Part shown: positions 26,970 through 36,806 of the stretch, in pieces
Layout: each line of letters starts with the position of its first letter
Position numbering within the stretch: position 1 is the stretch's first letter
DNA from: JALHST01 sp038316335
GTDB lineage: Bacteria > Bacteroidota > Bacteroidia > Flavobacteriales > Flavobacteriaceae
Direction of reading: 5' to 3'
DNA length: 64,000 nt
NCBI GenBank assembly: GCA_038316335.1
Contig: JBBQAM010000009.1
Location: 1-64,000, forward strand
Notes under the pieces: generated by a model
Databases searched by the model: none
What the model was told of the DNA's origin: nothing
Seen by the model: only the letters and a program-made list of their open reading frames with translations
Position numbers and translations under genes: made by a program

Positions 26970-27305
26970 ATATAAGCCTTCAAGATAAAAATAATTTTTA
27001 GGATATCGCGATAAAAAAACTATTTGAAGTTCCGCCTTGTCATAGGGGATTCTTCACTTTATTCATTGTTCATCTGTTCGTATTGAAGCCATCCACTCTC
27101 TTGTTTACTGATGAAAGAAGACAAAACCGCATGCTATGGCAAGTATTGGGTAGGATTAAAATATTGAATAATACCGGTTGAATTTCAATGAACTAAAATA
27201 AATAGTTTGATACTATTTTGTATTTTTAGAATTGGAAAGTGATTTAAAATTATTTTCCGCCACTTCCTCCCTGCATTTCTTATAATTCAATTTAATTCAG
27301 AAACC
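26970..27305. other. Intergenic region between divergent GMC and TPR genes
   Basis: AT-rich. A TATTTTTA near 27229 and AT-rich blocks may carry the TPR gene promoter. I see no convincing ORF or RNA gene. Confidence 0.4.
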
Positions 27306-29036
27306 ATGAAAACAAAGGTAATATTGGGCACTATTGCGTTAGGCCTTTTGGTAATTACTGAAATTTTTATTGTCAGAATTCCAGGACCAACATCGAACCA
27401 GTTTGAAAGGGCCGGATACAATTTCATTCCTTGTACAGCGACCAATTTTTTGCTGAATAATGTAGACACCACCCGGCAAATTGCCCCTTTATTTGAGAAT
27501 CTCGGAACGCTGGAATTTAAGATAAGTACTGAGAATGCCGAGGCCCAGACCTATTTTAACCAAGGCCTAAGGCTTGCATATGCCTTTAACCATGCAGAGG
27601 CCCATCGCTCGTTTATGGAAGCTTCCAGATTAGATCCCAATTCAGCGATGACCTATTGGGGCCAGGCATACGCATTGGGACCAAACATAAATGACCCTTT
27701 ACCTGACGATAATCGCAAGATCAATGCGTTTGAAGCTTTGGCAAAGGCAAAAAAATTAGCATCCAAGGCGACCCCCAAAGAACAGGCCTTAATTGCAGCT
27801 TTGACTGCGAGATATAGCGATGATCTTACGAAGGATATCATCGAATTGAATATTGCCTACATGGACGCCATGGCCAATGTGGTTAAAAAATATCCAAACG
27901 ATGCAGACGTACAAGTCTTTTATGCGGAATCGGTTATGAATACGGTACCATGGAACTATTGGGACGCCCAAGGCAAGCCTTCCCCAAATATAGCAGAAGC
28001 CAAAATTGCCCTTGAAAAAGCCATGAAAATCAATCCGGATCACCCAGGGGCCCACCATTATTACATTCATATGGTAGAACTTCCCTATCCGGATCTGGCC
28101 ATAATAAGTGCCGATAAATTAGGAAAGCTAATGCCAGGAGCGGGTCACATCGTACATATGCCATCTCATATTTATATTCGAGTCGGTCGCTATAAGGATG
28201 CCGTGGAAGTTAACCAAAAAGCAATTCTTGCCGATGAGGATTACATTTCCCAATGCTACTCCCAAGGTTTGTATCCTTTGTCTTATTATCCACACAACAT
28301 TCATTTTCTATGGTCAGCGGCCAGTTTGCTGGGCGATAGCAAGGTTGCAATCGATGCCGCTAGGAAAACAGCCGAAAAAGTCCCTATAGGCGAATTGATC
28401 AATCTCCCATTTCTTCAAGATTTCGCTTCAACCCCACTTCTGGCCTATACCCGATTTGGAAAATGGAACGAAATTTTGACGATACCGGCACCAAGTTCAG
28501 ACATTAAACATTTAAGTCTCATGAGGCACTATGCAAGAGGTATGGCCTTTACTAGAAAAGGGAATGCCAAGGAGGCCAAGGAGGAACTTGATGCCATTGA
28601 AGTGCTTCAAAAAGACAGTACACTTGCAAATTTGGTAGCCACTGCCAACAACAATTCGGCATCCATCGCAAATATTGCCTTTGAGGTACTGGCCGGCGAA
28701 TTGGCATCCTTGAATGGAAATCTTACAAATGCCACTGAACATCTTAAAAAGGCGGTGGCCCTTGAGGATGGTCTTGTATATACCGAGCCTGCTGCCTGGC
28801 ATATTCCGACAAGACAGAATTTGGGAGCCATACTTCTAAAAGCTGCGAACTATACGGAAGCAGAAAAAATCTATAAGCAAGATTTATCGAATCTCCGTCA
28901 AAATGGATGGTCTTTGATGGGATTATATCAGAGCCTTAAGGGTCAAGGTAAAATCGACGAAGCCAATCGCATCAAACAAGAATTTGATCGTGCCTGGCAA
29001 TATGCCGATGTTGAAATAAATACTTCAGTTTTGTAA
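27306..29036 (+). CDS. TPR-repeat protein with conserved histidine cluster
   Basis: 576 residues. A single hydrophobic segment at 4-24 (VILGTIALGLLVITEIFIV) anchors or exports the protein. TPR units are readable from about residue 77 (AEAQTYFNQGLRLAYAFNHA, then AHRSFMEASRLDPNSAMTYW) and again toward the C-terminus (NYTEAEKIYKQDLSNLRQNG). In the middle, GAHHYYIHMVE and GHIVHMPSHIYIRVGRY bring six histidines into about 45 residues. This block recurs in a large family of TPR proteins annotated only by their repeats. It could be a metal or haem site, but that is inference. The gene is monocistronic, divergent from the sugar dehydrogenase pair. Confidence 0.82.
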   Translation: MKTKVILGTIALGLLVITEIFIVRIPGPTSNQFERAGYNFIPCTATNFLLNNVDTTRQIAPLFENLGTLEFKISTENAEAQTYFNQGLRLAYAFNHAEAHRSFMEASRLDPNSAMTYWGQAYALGPNINDPLPDDNRKINAFEALAKAKKLASKATPKEQALIAALTARYSDDLTKDIIELNIAYMDAMANVVKKYPNDADVQVFYAESVMNTVPWNYWDAQGKPSPNIAEAKIALEKAMKINPDHPGAHHYYIHMVELPYPDLAIISADKLGKLMPGAGHIVHMPSHIYIRVGRYKDAVEVNQKAILADEDYISQCYSQGLYPLSYYPHNIHFLWSAASLLGDSKVAIDAARKTAEKVPIGELINLPFLQDFASTPLLAYTRFGKWNEILTIPAPSSDIKHLSLMRHYARGMAFTRKGNAKEAKEELDAIEVLQKDSTLANLVATANNNSASIANIAFEVLAGELASLNGNLTNATEHLKKAVALEDGLVYTEPAAWHIPTRQNLGAILLKAANYTEAEKIYKQDLSNLRQNGWSLMGLYQSLKGQGKIDEANRIKQEFDRAWQYADVEINTSVL

Positions 29037-29340
29037 AATCATCCTTCTTAATGGAATTCGCTTTTATGGGTTCGTTTTCTGAATCTATTCAAAAAACCAA
29101 TTCTTAAGGTTATTGATGAAATACCAATCGTAAAATCGCTCCAATTAACTGGTATGAATATATATAATTGGAAATTGCAAATAAAAGGGGGGGGGGTGAT
29201 ATAGTGCATAACATAGCCTTAAAAATTAGTAATACATCTACGGCCCATACACCTTAAGTTGCTAGAGTGAACGAATAACCTCCACAGGTTAAAATAAAAT
29301 AGTGATAAGTTGCCTAAATTTAGCTGGGCAATATAAAATC
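29037..29340. other. Intergenic region with a G10 homopolymer
   Basis: About 300 bp between convergent genes. It holds a run of ten G at 29187-29196 and a weak stem CCAATTA/TAATTGG nearby. No ORF or RNA gene recognised. Confidence 0.5.
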
Positions 29341-30294
29341 CTAAAACGAATCGTCTTGAAGGGCCAGTTTTGAGAGCATATATTCTTGAATGATTTCAGA
29401 AACTATATCGGCCGCCGGTTTTATTTCATGGATCAGGGCAGCTACCTGTCCGATTTCAAGTTCGCCTTCGACCATATCGCCTTCGAACATGCCGTGTTTG
29501 GCGCGGGCTCTTCCTAATAGTTCCTTTAATTGCACTGGGGTCGCACAAGCGGCATAGGCCTTTTGAACATCGTCGTAAAATTTATTTTTGATCAGACGCA
29601 CAGGCGCCAATTCCTTTAAGGTCAATTGGGTCTCCCCTTCGCCCACTTCCACTACTTTTTGCTTGAACAAGATATGGGATGAAGCTTCATGGGTCGCCAC
29701 GAATCGACTGCCTACTTGTACGGCATCCGCTCCTAAAACCATCATGGCCAACATGGCCTTCCCGGTGGCTATTCCTCCGGCGGCGATCAAGGGTATGGAA
29801 ATCCTCTCTTTAACCGCTGGGACCAACACCAGTGTTGTGGTTTCATCCCTACCATTGTGCCCCCCTGCCTCAAATCCTTCGGCTACTACGGCATCGACCC
29901 CAGCAGCTTGGGCTTTTAAGGCAAATCTGACACTACTCACTACATGTACCACAGTAATCCCTTTTTCCTTTAAAATAGACGTATACGTATTTGGATTTCC
30001 GGCAGAGGTAAAGACGACTTTCACCCCGGAATCGATAATGATATCGATTATTTTGTCAACTTCTGGATACATTAAGGGCACATTGACCCCAAACGGATTT
30101 TTCGTTGCCAATTGACATTTTTCAATATGTTCCCTCAAGATATCCGGGTACATACTTCCTGCTCCAATAAGGCCCAGTCCGCCGGCATTCGAGACTGTGG
30201 AAGCCAATCGCCAACCACTTGCCCACACCATCCCCGCTTGAATCAAGGGGTATTGAATTCCAAAAAGTCGTGTTATTCTATTTTGCTTGGCCAT
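29341..30294 (-). CDS. Nitronate monooxygenase family protein
   Basis: 317 residues from ATG 30294 (MAKQNRITRLFGIQYPLIQAG). The FMN-binding TIM barrel of the NMO/2-nitropropane dioxygenase family is shown by IQAGMVW, GGLGLIGAGS, AEGFEAGGHNGR (with the catalytic His), AAGGIATGKAMLAMMVLGADAV and GSRF. The family oxidises alkyl nitronates or removes toxic propionate-3-nitronate. The frame stays open 32 codons further upstream, but those residues fit no family and the chosen ATG matches the conserved N-terminus. It lies 127 bp downstream of mnmA on the same strand. Confidence 0.9.
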   Translation of the reverse strand: MAKQNRITRLFGIQYPLIQAGMVWASGWRLASTVSNAGGLGLIGAGSMYPDILREHIEKCQLATKNPFGVNVPLMYPEVDKIIDIIIDSGVKVVFTSAGNPNTYTSILKEKGITVVHVVSSVRFALKAQAAGVDAVVAEGFEAGGHNGRDETTTLVLVPAVKERISIPLIAAGGIATGKAMLAMMVLGADAVQVGSRFVATHEASSHILFKQKVVEVGEGETQLTLKELAPVRLIKNKFYDDVQKAYAACATPVQLKELLGRARAKHGMFEGDMVEGELEIGQVAALIHEIKPAADIVSEIIQEYMLSKLALQDDSF

Positions 30295-30421
30295 TTCATC
30301 GTGGATCAAATGGAAAGATATCGCATTCGGCTTAAACTTAAAAATAACTTTTCGTGCTTTTCCCGTCACCAAAGGCAATTCGTTTGCCAAAGAAGTATGA
30401 CGTTAACTTGAACACAGGCAG

Positions 30422-31612
30422 TTAGGAAATGACGCCTGACCCGATTAATTCATCGTCAAGGTACCACGCCACAAATTGTCCTTCGGTGATAGCCGATTGT
30501 TTCTCCTCAAAATCGACGTACAGCCCGTTGTCTATTTTATATAATCTGGCTTTCTGAAGGGGCTGCCTATAGCGAATTCGGGCCATTACTTCGAGGATGC
30601 CATCGGTTTTAAGTGCCAAATCCGGGCGTATCCAATGCAGTTCATCATTGCAAACAAACAGCGTCCTTCGGTACAATCCAGGGTGGGATTTCCCTTGTCC
30701 TGTATAAATGATATTTTCTTGAACATCGGTTTCAATAACAAAAAGTGGTTCTTTGGTACCGCCCACATCAAGCCCTTTACGCTGACCTTTCGTAAAATAA
30801 TGAGCCCCTTGATGCTCCCCGACCACTTTACCGTCCTGAATACTATATACAGGCTTTGTAGCCTCATAAGCCAACTCGGCGGCCTTTGAAGCAAAAGACG
30901 GCCTTGAACGCCGGAACTGAGGAACATCGGACGGCACTTCGACGATGACACCCTTTTTGGGTTTTAACTTTTGTTGCAAAAAATCAGGCAGTCTAACCTT
31001 CCCGATAAAGCAAAGCCCTTGTGAATCTTTTTTATCGGCGGTTATCAAATGATTATCGGCGGCGATGCTTCGAACCTCAGGTTTCGTCAATTCGCCAATC
31101 GGAAATAAGGTTTTAGACAATTGATCCTGGGATAACTGGCATAGGAAGTACGATTGGTCTTTATTGCCGTCGACCCCGGCCAACAAACGGTAGGTTTTGG
31201 AACCCGTGTCATTGGGGATTACTTCCTTTCGACAGTAGTGCCCCGTAGCCACAAAGTCAGCGCCCAATTGCAGCGCGATTTTTAAAAAAACATCGAACTT
31301 TATTTCACGATTGCATAGAATATCGGGATTGGGTGTTCTGCCCAACTCGTATTCACGAAACATATAATCAACGATGCGCTCCTTGTATACTGCACTCAAG
31401 TCGACAGTTTGAAAAGGAATTCCCAACTTTTCGGCTACTATTAGGGCGTCATTACTGTCCTCTAACCAAGGACATTCCTCGGAAATGGTAACTGAATCGT
31501 CGTGCCAGTTTTTCATAAAAAGACCGATTACCTCATACCCTTGTTCCTTTAGAAGAAATGCGGCAACACTTGAATCTACTCCCCCGGAAAGTCCGACAAC
31601 TACTTTTTTCAT
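30422..31612 (-). CDS. mnmA: tRNA-specific 2-thiouridylase MnmA
   Basis: 396 residues. The ATP pyrophosphatase P-loop SGGVDSS is at 9-15. The catalytic Cys pair is C100 (PDILCNREIKF) and C201 (GLCFIGK), and the tRNA-binding and C-terminal beta-barrel parts (KGQRKGLDVGG, then HWIRPDL) are in order. MnmA makes s2U at wobble position 34 of Lys, Glu and Gln tRNAs with ATP and a persulfide donor. I chose ATG 31612 (MKKVVVGLSGG); a longer frame exists but the upstream residues lie across the promoter. A perfect -7 element lies 16 nt upstream. Confidence 0.95.
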   Translation of the reverse strand: MKKVVVGLSGGVDSSVAAFLLKEQGYEVIGLFMKNWHDDSVTISEECPWLEDSNDALIVAEKLGIPFQTVDLSAVYKERIVDYMFREYELGRTPNPDILCNREIKFDVFLKIALQLGADFVATGHYCRKEVIPNDTGSKTYRLLAGVDGNKDQSYFLCQLSQDQLSKTLFPIGELTKPEVRSIAADNHLITADKKDSQGLCFIGKVRLPDFLQQKLKPKKGVIVEVPSDVPQFRRSRPSFASKAAELAYEATKPVYSIQDGKVVGEHQGAHYFTKGQRKGLDVGGTKEPLFVIETDVQENIIYTGQGKSHPGLYRRTLFVCNDELHWIRPDLALKTDGILEVMARIRYRQPLQKARLYKIDNGLYVDFEEKQSAITEGQFVAWYLDDELIGSGVIS

Positions 31613-31628
31613 CGTTAAAATCAAAATG

Positions 31629-31636
31629 CAAAAATA
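31629..31636 (-). promoter_or_regulatory. -7 promoter element (TATTTTTG) of mnmA
   Basis: The minus strand reads TATTTTTG, a perfect TAnnTTTG match, 16 nt before ATG 31612. It also argues against the longer in-frame start. Confidence 0.5.
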
Positions 31637-31894
31637 CAAAATTGCAATTTGAATGGTGCTGGTTATTAAAGGCTGATTTTTAATACCGTACCATTCATGG
31701 ATTACTTTACTACTTCTCACTAGCAACAAATGGGTTTTCCTTGGCTGTTATTGGTATTGCTTTTATTTTGTTTAACTATTAATCTTAAAACATAAACATA
31801 AGTTAAATAATTTTGAAATTAGAAGTGTATGTTTATTTTTGTTTAATCTTTTTAATTTTTTGATAAACAAAACTAATTTTCTAAAACCCTTACT

Positions 31895-33766
31895 ATGAAA
31901 AAATTACGAAATTTTCAGGGTATAGTTTTTATGGCCTTGTCGGCGCTCTTTGTCCTTTCCTGTGACAACAACAACGACAACCCAATGCCTATGCCCCAAC
32001 AAGTGAACATTGTTCAAACGGCTCAGAACGCTGAATCGTTAAGCTCTTTAGTAGCTGCCTTATCAAAGGCAGATGAGAGTCCGAACAACGATTTGATCAC
32101 CGCCCTCAGCGATGAGAATGGTTCTTTTACCGTATTGGCGCCCTCCAATGAAGCCTTTACCGATTTGTTAAGCCGATTGGATGGCTTTAACTCTTTGGAC
32201 GATTTCAATACCCCCGAACTACAAGATCTTTTGGCCACTATCCTGAAGTATCATGTAATTGCCGGTGCAGCTGTAGCTTCAGGAGATCTTACCCAAGGGC
32301 AGGAAATAACCACCCTTGGAGGAGAAAAAATCACCGTATCATTAGAGAATGGAGTGTCTTTTGAAGATGCGGCCGGCGAATTCGCGAACGTTACTTCGGC
32401 GAACATTGCAACTTCCAACGGTATCGTTCATATCATCGATAAGGTGCTCTTACCTCAGGAAGCTATTGACGCATTGAACGGCACATTGCTTTTCTCGATT
32501 ACCGACTTAGCGATTTCCAATCCTAATTTAAGCAGTTTGGTGGCCGCGCTCTTAGCTGCGGATGGAGATTTACCTACCGTGCTCCAAGGCCCTGGCCCAT
32601 TTACCGTATTAGCCCCTACCAATGAGGCCTTTGATGCCTTTCTGAATGGAGCGTCATTGAGCGATATACCGAAAGAGGTACTTACCCAAGTATTATTAAA
32701 CCATGTAATTTCAGGTAGTATTGCTTCAGAAACCTTGATTGCCGCCGGTTCAGGATATACCTCAACATTGGCAGATGGTCCTATTGCCGATAGCAAATTG
32801 AGTATCTATTACAACACCGAAGATGGAGTAGAATTCAATGGTGTCTCTAAAGTCATCACTCCAGATGTTAAAGCGCTCAATGGTATCGTTCATGTAGTCG
32901 ATGCCGTAATCGGTCTTCCAAATATTGTCGATCATGCCTTGGCCAATGGGCAATTATCCGAGCTTGTTGGTGCATTGACAGCGAATGGGAATACCACATT
33001 TACTGATTTATTATCGTCAACCGATACCAATTTTACCGTCTTTGCGCCGATTAATTCAGCCTTTACGGCTTTTACCAATCCAGATGGCAATGAACTCAAT
33101 ACCATTTTAGCGAATCACGTTATTGCAGGAAGCGCTGCCCTCTCAGGTGGTTTAATGAATATGTATGTGAACAGCGCGGCGACCAATGCTGATGGTGACG
33201 CACTGAGCTTATATATAAATACCGATGATGGTGTGACCTTGAATGGAACCAGCCATGTTGTAATCGCAGATATTGTTGCGACAAATGGCATTATCCATGC
33301 CGTAGACGCGGTTATCGACTTGCCGAAGGTTACTACTTTTGCCACGGCCGATCCAACATTTGCAACCTTGGTAGCGGCCCTGACCGCGTATCCTTCCTTT
33401 ACATATGTCAATGCATTACAAACTCCGAATGGTAGTTCGCCGGCTCCCTTTACCGTTTTTGCTCCGACCAATGAGGCTTTCACCACCTTATTAACCGATC
33501 TAGGGCTAACCGGACTTTCTGAAATTCCAGAAGGTACCTTGGCTTCCGTACTGGAGCTACATGTGATTGCCGGCGCCAATGTGAGAGCTGAGGATTTAGA
33601 AGGTCTTGATGGTGCGAATGTCACCACTTTGGGCGGACAGGATATCGTCATAGATGCCGGCACACCTGCAGTAATTGGCCCGGATGCAGTTTCGAATCCG
33701 ATTGTGGCCACCAATGTACAGGCGATGAATGGCGTAATCCACGCCATAAGTCGTGTCATACGATAA
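31895..33766 (+). CDS. Lipoprotein with four fasciclin (FAS1) domains
   Basis: 623 residues. The lipobox FVLSC gives acylated Cys23, followed by an Asp/Asn-rich DNNNDNP stretch of the kind that sends Bacteroidota lipoproteins to the outer surface. Four FAS1 domains follow at roughly 38-188, 195-332, 336-470 and 475-623. Each shows the FTVLAP(S/T)NEAF H1 motif or a close form (FTVFAPINSAF in the third) and an ending like NGIVHVVDAVI. FAS1 domains mediate adhesion between cells or to matrix. It is monocistronic and closed by a strong terminator 25 bp downstream. Confidence 0.94.
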   Translation: MKKLRNFQGIVFMALSALFVLSCDNNNDNPMPMPQQVNIVQTAQNAESLSSLVAALSKADESPNNDLITALSDENGSFTVLAPSNEAFTDLLSRLDGFNSLDDFNTPELQDLLATILKYHVIAGAAVASGDLTQGQEITTLGGEKITVSLENGVSFEDAAGEFANVTSANIATSNGIVHIIDKVLLPQEAIDALNGTLLFSITDLAISNPNLSSLVAALLAADGDLPTVLQGPGPFTVLAPTNEAFDAFLNGASLSDIPKEVLTQVLLNHVISGSIASETLIAAGSGYTSTLADGPIADSKLSIYYNTEDGVEFNGVSKVITPDVKALNGIVHVVDAVIGLPNIVDHALANGQLSELVGALTANGNTTFTDLLSSTDTNFTVFAPINSAFTAFTNPDGNELNTILANHVIAGSAALSGGLMNMYVNSAATNADGDALSLYINTDDGVTLNGTSHVVIADIVATNGIIHAVDAVIDLPKVTTFATADPTFATLVAALTAYPSFTYVNALQTPNGSSPAPFTVFAPTNEAFTTLLTDLGLTGLSEIPEGTLASVLELHVIAGANVRAEDLEGLDGANVTTLGGQDIVIDAGTPAVIGPDAVSNPIVATNVQAMNGVIHAISRVIR

Positions 33767-33790
33767 TGCCAAAATCATTAAGATTCAGAA

Positions 33791-33818
33791 GGAGCCGCAA
33801 ATTGTGGCTCCTTTTTTT
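33791..33818 (+). terminator. Rho-independent terminator of the FAS1 gene
   Basis: GGAGCC (33791-33796) pairs with GGCTCC (33806-33811), extended by flanking A-T pairs, and is followed by seven T. It begins 25 bp after the stop codon. Confidence 0.88.
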
Positions 33819-33992
33819 ATGAGCATTTAAAGTGTGTATTCGGCCATTTTAAGATGGCGATAAAATACAAACAACAACCATCGGCCTGTTAGCATACAAA
33901 AATTGCCGCTTGACAACTATTAATTTTTTTTAGTGACTATTAAGGGCATCTTTGACATCCCAAATCTTACCAAACTTAACCTACTTATTGCT

Positions 33993-34023
33993 AAAAACCC
34001 CGATCCAATGGTCGGGGTTTTTT
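33993..34023. terminator. Bidirectional terminator
   Basis: AAAAACCCCGA (33993-34003) pairs with TCGGGGTTTTT (34012-34022), with T tracts on both strands. On the minus strand it ends the DUF6515 gene. On the plus strand it follows a 175-bp gene-free stretch. Confidence 0.85.
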
Positions 34024-34050
34024 AGTACTATCAACTTTTTTAGATCATTA

Positions 34051-34605
34051 CTATTCTGAATCATCCAGAACCTCGATTACTTCATATCCTCCGTCGATTA
34101 ATTTGTACACCGCTTCATTAAGCTCATAAGCCGAAACCCCATCAAAATCAATTTCCTCAGCATCCGCGGGAAGCTCCTTTACTACTGCGCTTTCAGGCGG
34201 TCTCACAATTTGGAACTCTTCCCCGATGGGTTGATAGAATACCCCGTCGGCATAATGATAAACAGCTCCACGTACCATAAGCCTAACAGCGGTCCTCGGT
34301 AGTATACGTACTCTAAACCCCCTTGGCGGGAAGGTCCTTATGTAAGCACCTTTTTTTGCAATGAAGAACATACCAGCGACAGGATAATAGGCAACGCTTC
34401 TGTGCATTACTGCCACAGTCCCGTTGGGGAGTCGCCTTAGAGTTCTTCGTACGACCCTTCGTTTATGCCTTCTTATTTTTCTTTTCGCAGTTCTTACTTT
34501 TACCACCTTCTCCCTTCTAGGTCGCACCGTTTGTGCTTCTGAATTCTGGCACGGAAAAAGGAAGACAATCAAAAGCAGACCTAAAACGTATTTCAAATTT
34601 TTCAT
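34051..34605 (-). CDS. Exported DUF6515-family protein
   Basis: 184 residues. A signal peptide ends near residue 24 (SEAQ). A very basic stretch follows (KRKIRRHKRRVVRRTLRRLP), then the DUF6515 pattern: VAYYPVAGMFFIAKKGAYI, VYHYADGVFYQ and IVRPPESAVVKELPADAEEI. The C-terminal end is acidic (EVLDDSE), so the molecule is strongly bipolar in charge. The family is widespread in marine Bacteroidota and proteobacteria and probably sits in the periplasm; function unknown. It is monocistronic, with the bidirectional terminator at 33993-34023 behind it. Confidence 0.82.
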   Translation of the reverse strand: MKNLKYVLGLLLIVFLFPCQNSEAQTVRPRREKVVKVRTAKRKIRRHKRRVVRRTLRRLPNGTVAVMHRSVAYYPVAGMFFIAKKGAYIRTFPPRGFRVRILPRTAVRLMVRGAVYHYADGVFYQPIGEEFQIVRPPESAVVKELPADAEEIDFDGVSAYELNEAVYKLIDGGYEVIEVLDDSE

Positions 34606-34751
34606 ACCTTTTAATTTTTATGGTTATTCCACACTAGGACGATACTTTGTGGAAAAAGTTTAATCATTTGTATTTTATCGATACTAGATGGACTTTCATG
34701 GAACCCTAAGCCGATGTGCTAAGCCTTGAAAAAACTCAAGTTAAGGCCCAA

Positions 34752-34784
34752 AAAAAGTGCTTGATCATAGATCAAGCACTTTTT
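34752..34784. terminator. Strong bidirectional terminator of yidC
   Basis: AAAAAGTGCTTGATC and GATCAAGCACTTTTT form a perfect 15-bp stem around a 3-nt loop, with T tracts in both directions. It lies 23 bp after the yidC stop codon. Confidence 0.92.
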
Positions 34785-34807
34785 CTTGTTTGTTCTGTTA
34801 TCAACGA

Positions 34808-36661
34808 CTATCGCTTCCCGATTTTTTTCTGCTCTTCAGCTTGTTCCATCATTTCACGCATTTTACGTTGGAATTTGTTTTCCGATTTCGGTTTTAATTT
34901 ATTTTCCTGAATTTGGGCATGAATCTTGGCATCGTCCAAAATAAAATTCTTGATGACGAGCATAATTCCGATAGTTATGAGGTTTGAAACGAAATAATAA
35001 AGACTCAAACCACTGGCATAATTGTTAAAGAAGAAGAGCATCATAAAAGGCATCAGGTACATAATGAACTTCATGTTGGGCATACCTGGTTGTTGCGGCA
35101 TATTCTGACCTGTGGTCATCATCATATAAAAGAAAATTGCTATCGATGCCAAAATGGGAAAAAGGCTTACATGATCTCCATAAAACGGGATATTAAATGG
35201 CAAATGTGCGATGGCGTCATAGGACGAAAGGTCATCGGCCCACAGGAACGATTTTTGTCGCAACGTGAACGAGGTCGGGAAGAACATGAAAAGCGCATAA
35301 AAAATAGGCATTTGCAATAAGGCCGGTACACATCCACTCATCGGACTTACCCCAGCCTTGCCATACAATTTCATGGTTTCCTGTTGCTTTTTCATGGCAT
35401 TGTCCTTGTATTTTTCATTTAGTTCGGCCAATTCAGGTTTCAAAACTTTCATCTTGGCTTGTGACAGATATGATTTGTAGGTCACTGGAGACATAGCAAT
35501 TCGCACTAGGACCGTCATGATAATTATTGCAATTCCCGCAGGAAGAAAAGAGCTCAAAAATGAATAAAACGGGGTAAAGACATAGCGGTTGATCCATCCA
35601 AAAATTCCCCAGCCAAAAGAAATGGAATCATCAAGTGCCAAATCCCCATATTTTTCCAATACTTTGGCATCGGTCGGACCATAATACCAATACATGTTCT
35701 GTGACAGTTCGCCTCCATCGACCTTTAGTGGTATTGAAGCGGCAAATTCCTTCGTAAAACCTTGTGTATGACTTTCTTCCTTCACCAAGTTTTTGGAAGT
35801 CATTTCAGCACTTTCAAAACTACCCTTGGCAGCCAAGATCGAACTAAAGAAGTGCTGTCTGTAGGACAACCATTTTAAATCGGTCCCAGTTTTATCATCA
35901 TCCCTGCCTAGGGATAAATAGCTGATTTTACCATCTTCATGGTTATAGGTAAGTTCGGTATACCGATTTTCATACTGTATGCTCTTACTATGTCGGATAC
36001 CATTCAAATGCCAATCCATTTTAATGGGCTGACCCGCATTGAATACACCATTCAAACCTTGAGAGCGAATGCTAAAATCGACCAGATAATCAGCTGGTTT
36101 CATTTCATAGCGATACTCAAGGAACTGGGTGGGCGAGGTCTTGGCCTTCATAGACAAGACTTGGTTGTTACCGCTTTTTGTCAGTGTCGGCTCAAAGAAA
36201 AGATCTTTTGTATTTAAAATCCGATTGTCAGAAGTTGCAAACTGTAGATTAAAGGAAGCATTGCCATCCTTGATCAGATAAACCGGTATCGAATCAAAGG
36301 TTTTATATTTTTTCATGCGGGCCTCAATGATCTGGCCCCCTTCATTACTTATTTCTAGATACAGCAAATCGTTTTCCAATTTGGTGGTCCCGGCAGAAGG
36401 CGCCATGTATCCAAAAGCACCAATCTTAGTTTTATAGGCTGCTACGGCCGTCGAGTCCTGAATATCTATTTTTATGGGTTCCGGAACGGACATTTCCTCC
36501 TCCTTGGTCGATGTAGACGCTGCCTCGACCTGTTCCTGTTTCGCCTTTTGTGCTTCCAATTCTTCAGGGGTGGGCCTGTTCTGATAGAACATAAAAATTA
36601 GAATTCCAAAAATAAGTACAAAGCCGATGATCGAATTTATATCGATTTTCTTTTCTTCCAT
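34808..36661 (-). CDS. yidC: Membrane protein insertase YidC
   Basis: 617 residues. An N-terminal membrane anchor (about 8-26) is followed by a linker and the large periplasmic beta-supersandwich domain (about 60-340). The conserved insertase core lies at about 365-590 (FLPAGIAIIIMTVLVRIAMSP, QETMKLYGKAGVSPMSGC). The conserved basic residue of the hydrophilic groove is in TVLVR. YidC inserts and folds inner membrane proteins with or without SecYEG. The C-terminal tail is charged and lysine-rich. It lies 145 bp downstream of pyrG on the same strand and ends at a strong terminator, so pyrG-yidC may be one unit. Confidence 0.95.
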   Translation of the reverse strand: MEEKKIDINSIIGFVLIFGILIFMFYQNRPTPEELEAQKAKQEQVEAASTSTKEEEMSVPEPIKIDIQDSTAVAAYKTKIGAFGYMAPSAGTTKLENDLLYLEISNEGGQIIEARMKKYKTFDSIPVYLIKDGNASFNLQFATSDNRILNTKDLFFEPTLTKSGNNQVLSMKAKTSPTQFLEYRYEMKPADYLVDFSIRSQGLNGVFNAGQPIKMDWHLNGIRHSKSIQYENRYTELTYNHEDGKISYLSLGRDDDKTGTDLKWLSYRQHFFSSILAAKGSFESAEMTSKNLVKEESHTQGFTKEFAASIPLKVDGGELSQNMYWYYGPTDAKVLEKYGDLALDDSISFGWGIFGWINRYVFTPFYSFLSSFLPAGIAIIIMTVLVRIAMSPVTYKSYLSQAKMKVLKPELAELNEKYKDNAMKKQQETMKLYGKAGVSPMSGCVPALLQMPIFYALFMFFPTSFTLRQKSFLWADDLSSYDAIAHLPFNIPFYGDHVSLFPILASIAIFFYMMMTTGQNMPQQPGMPNMKFIMYLMPFMMLFFFNNYASGLSLYYFVSNLITIGIMLVIKNFILDDAKIHAQIQENKLKPKSENKFQRKMREMMEQAEEQKKIGKR

Positions 36662-36806
36662 TTAAAACAATTTTACGTTGCTGCCGCAGCGGTGTGATCC
36701 TTTGAAGGATTTGGATTAGTATTATGTGGGGCTAATTCAAATGAAATTAGCATCTTGGCTAGCGTATTATGGTTTTGCCGAGCAAATATATGGCCATTTA
36801 TGTAGT

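Noticed and set aside
30295..30390. 32-codon N-terminal extension of the nitronate monooxygenase frame
   Set aside because: The residues fit no family and the conserved N-terminus begins at ATG 30294.
31613..31729. 39-codon extension of mnmA
   Set aside because: It crosses the -7 promoter element, and MnmA proteins begin at the P-loop methionine.
33115..33759. 214-codon minus-strand frame
   Set aside because: Antisense to the FAS1 domains; its Val/Ala/Ser-rich repeats mirror the sense repeats.
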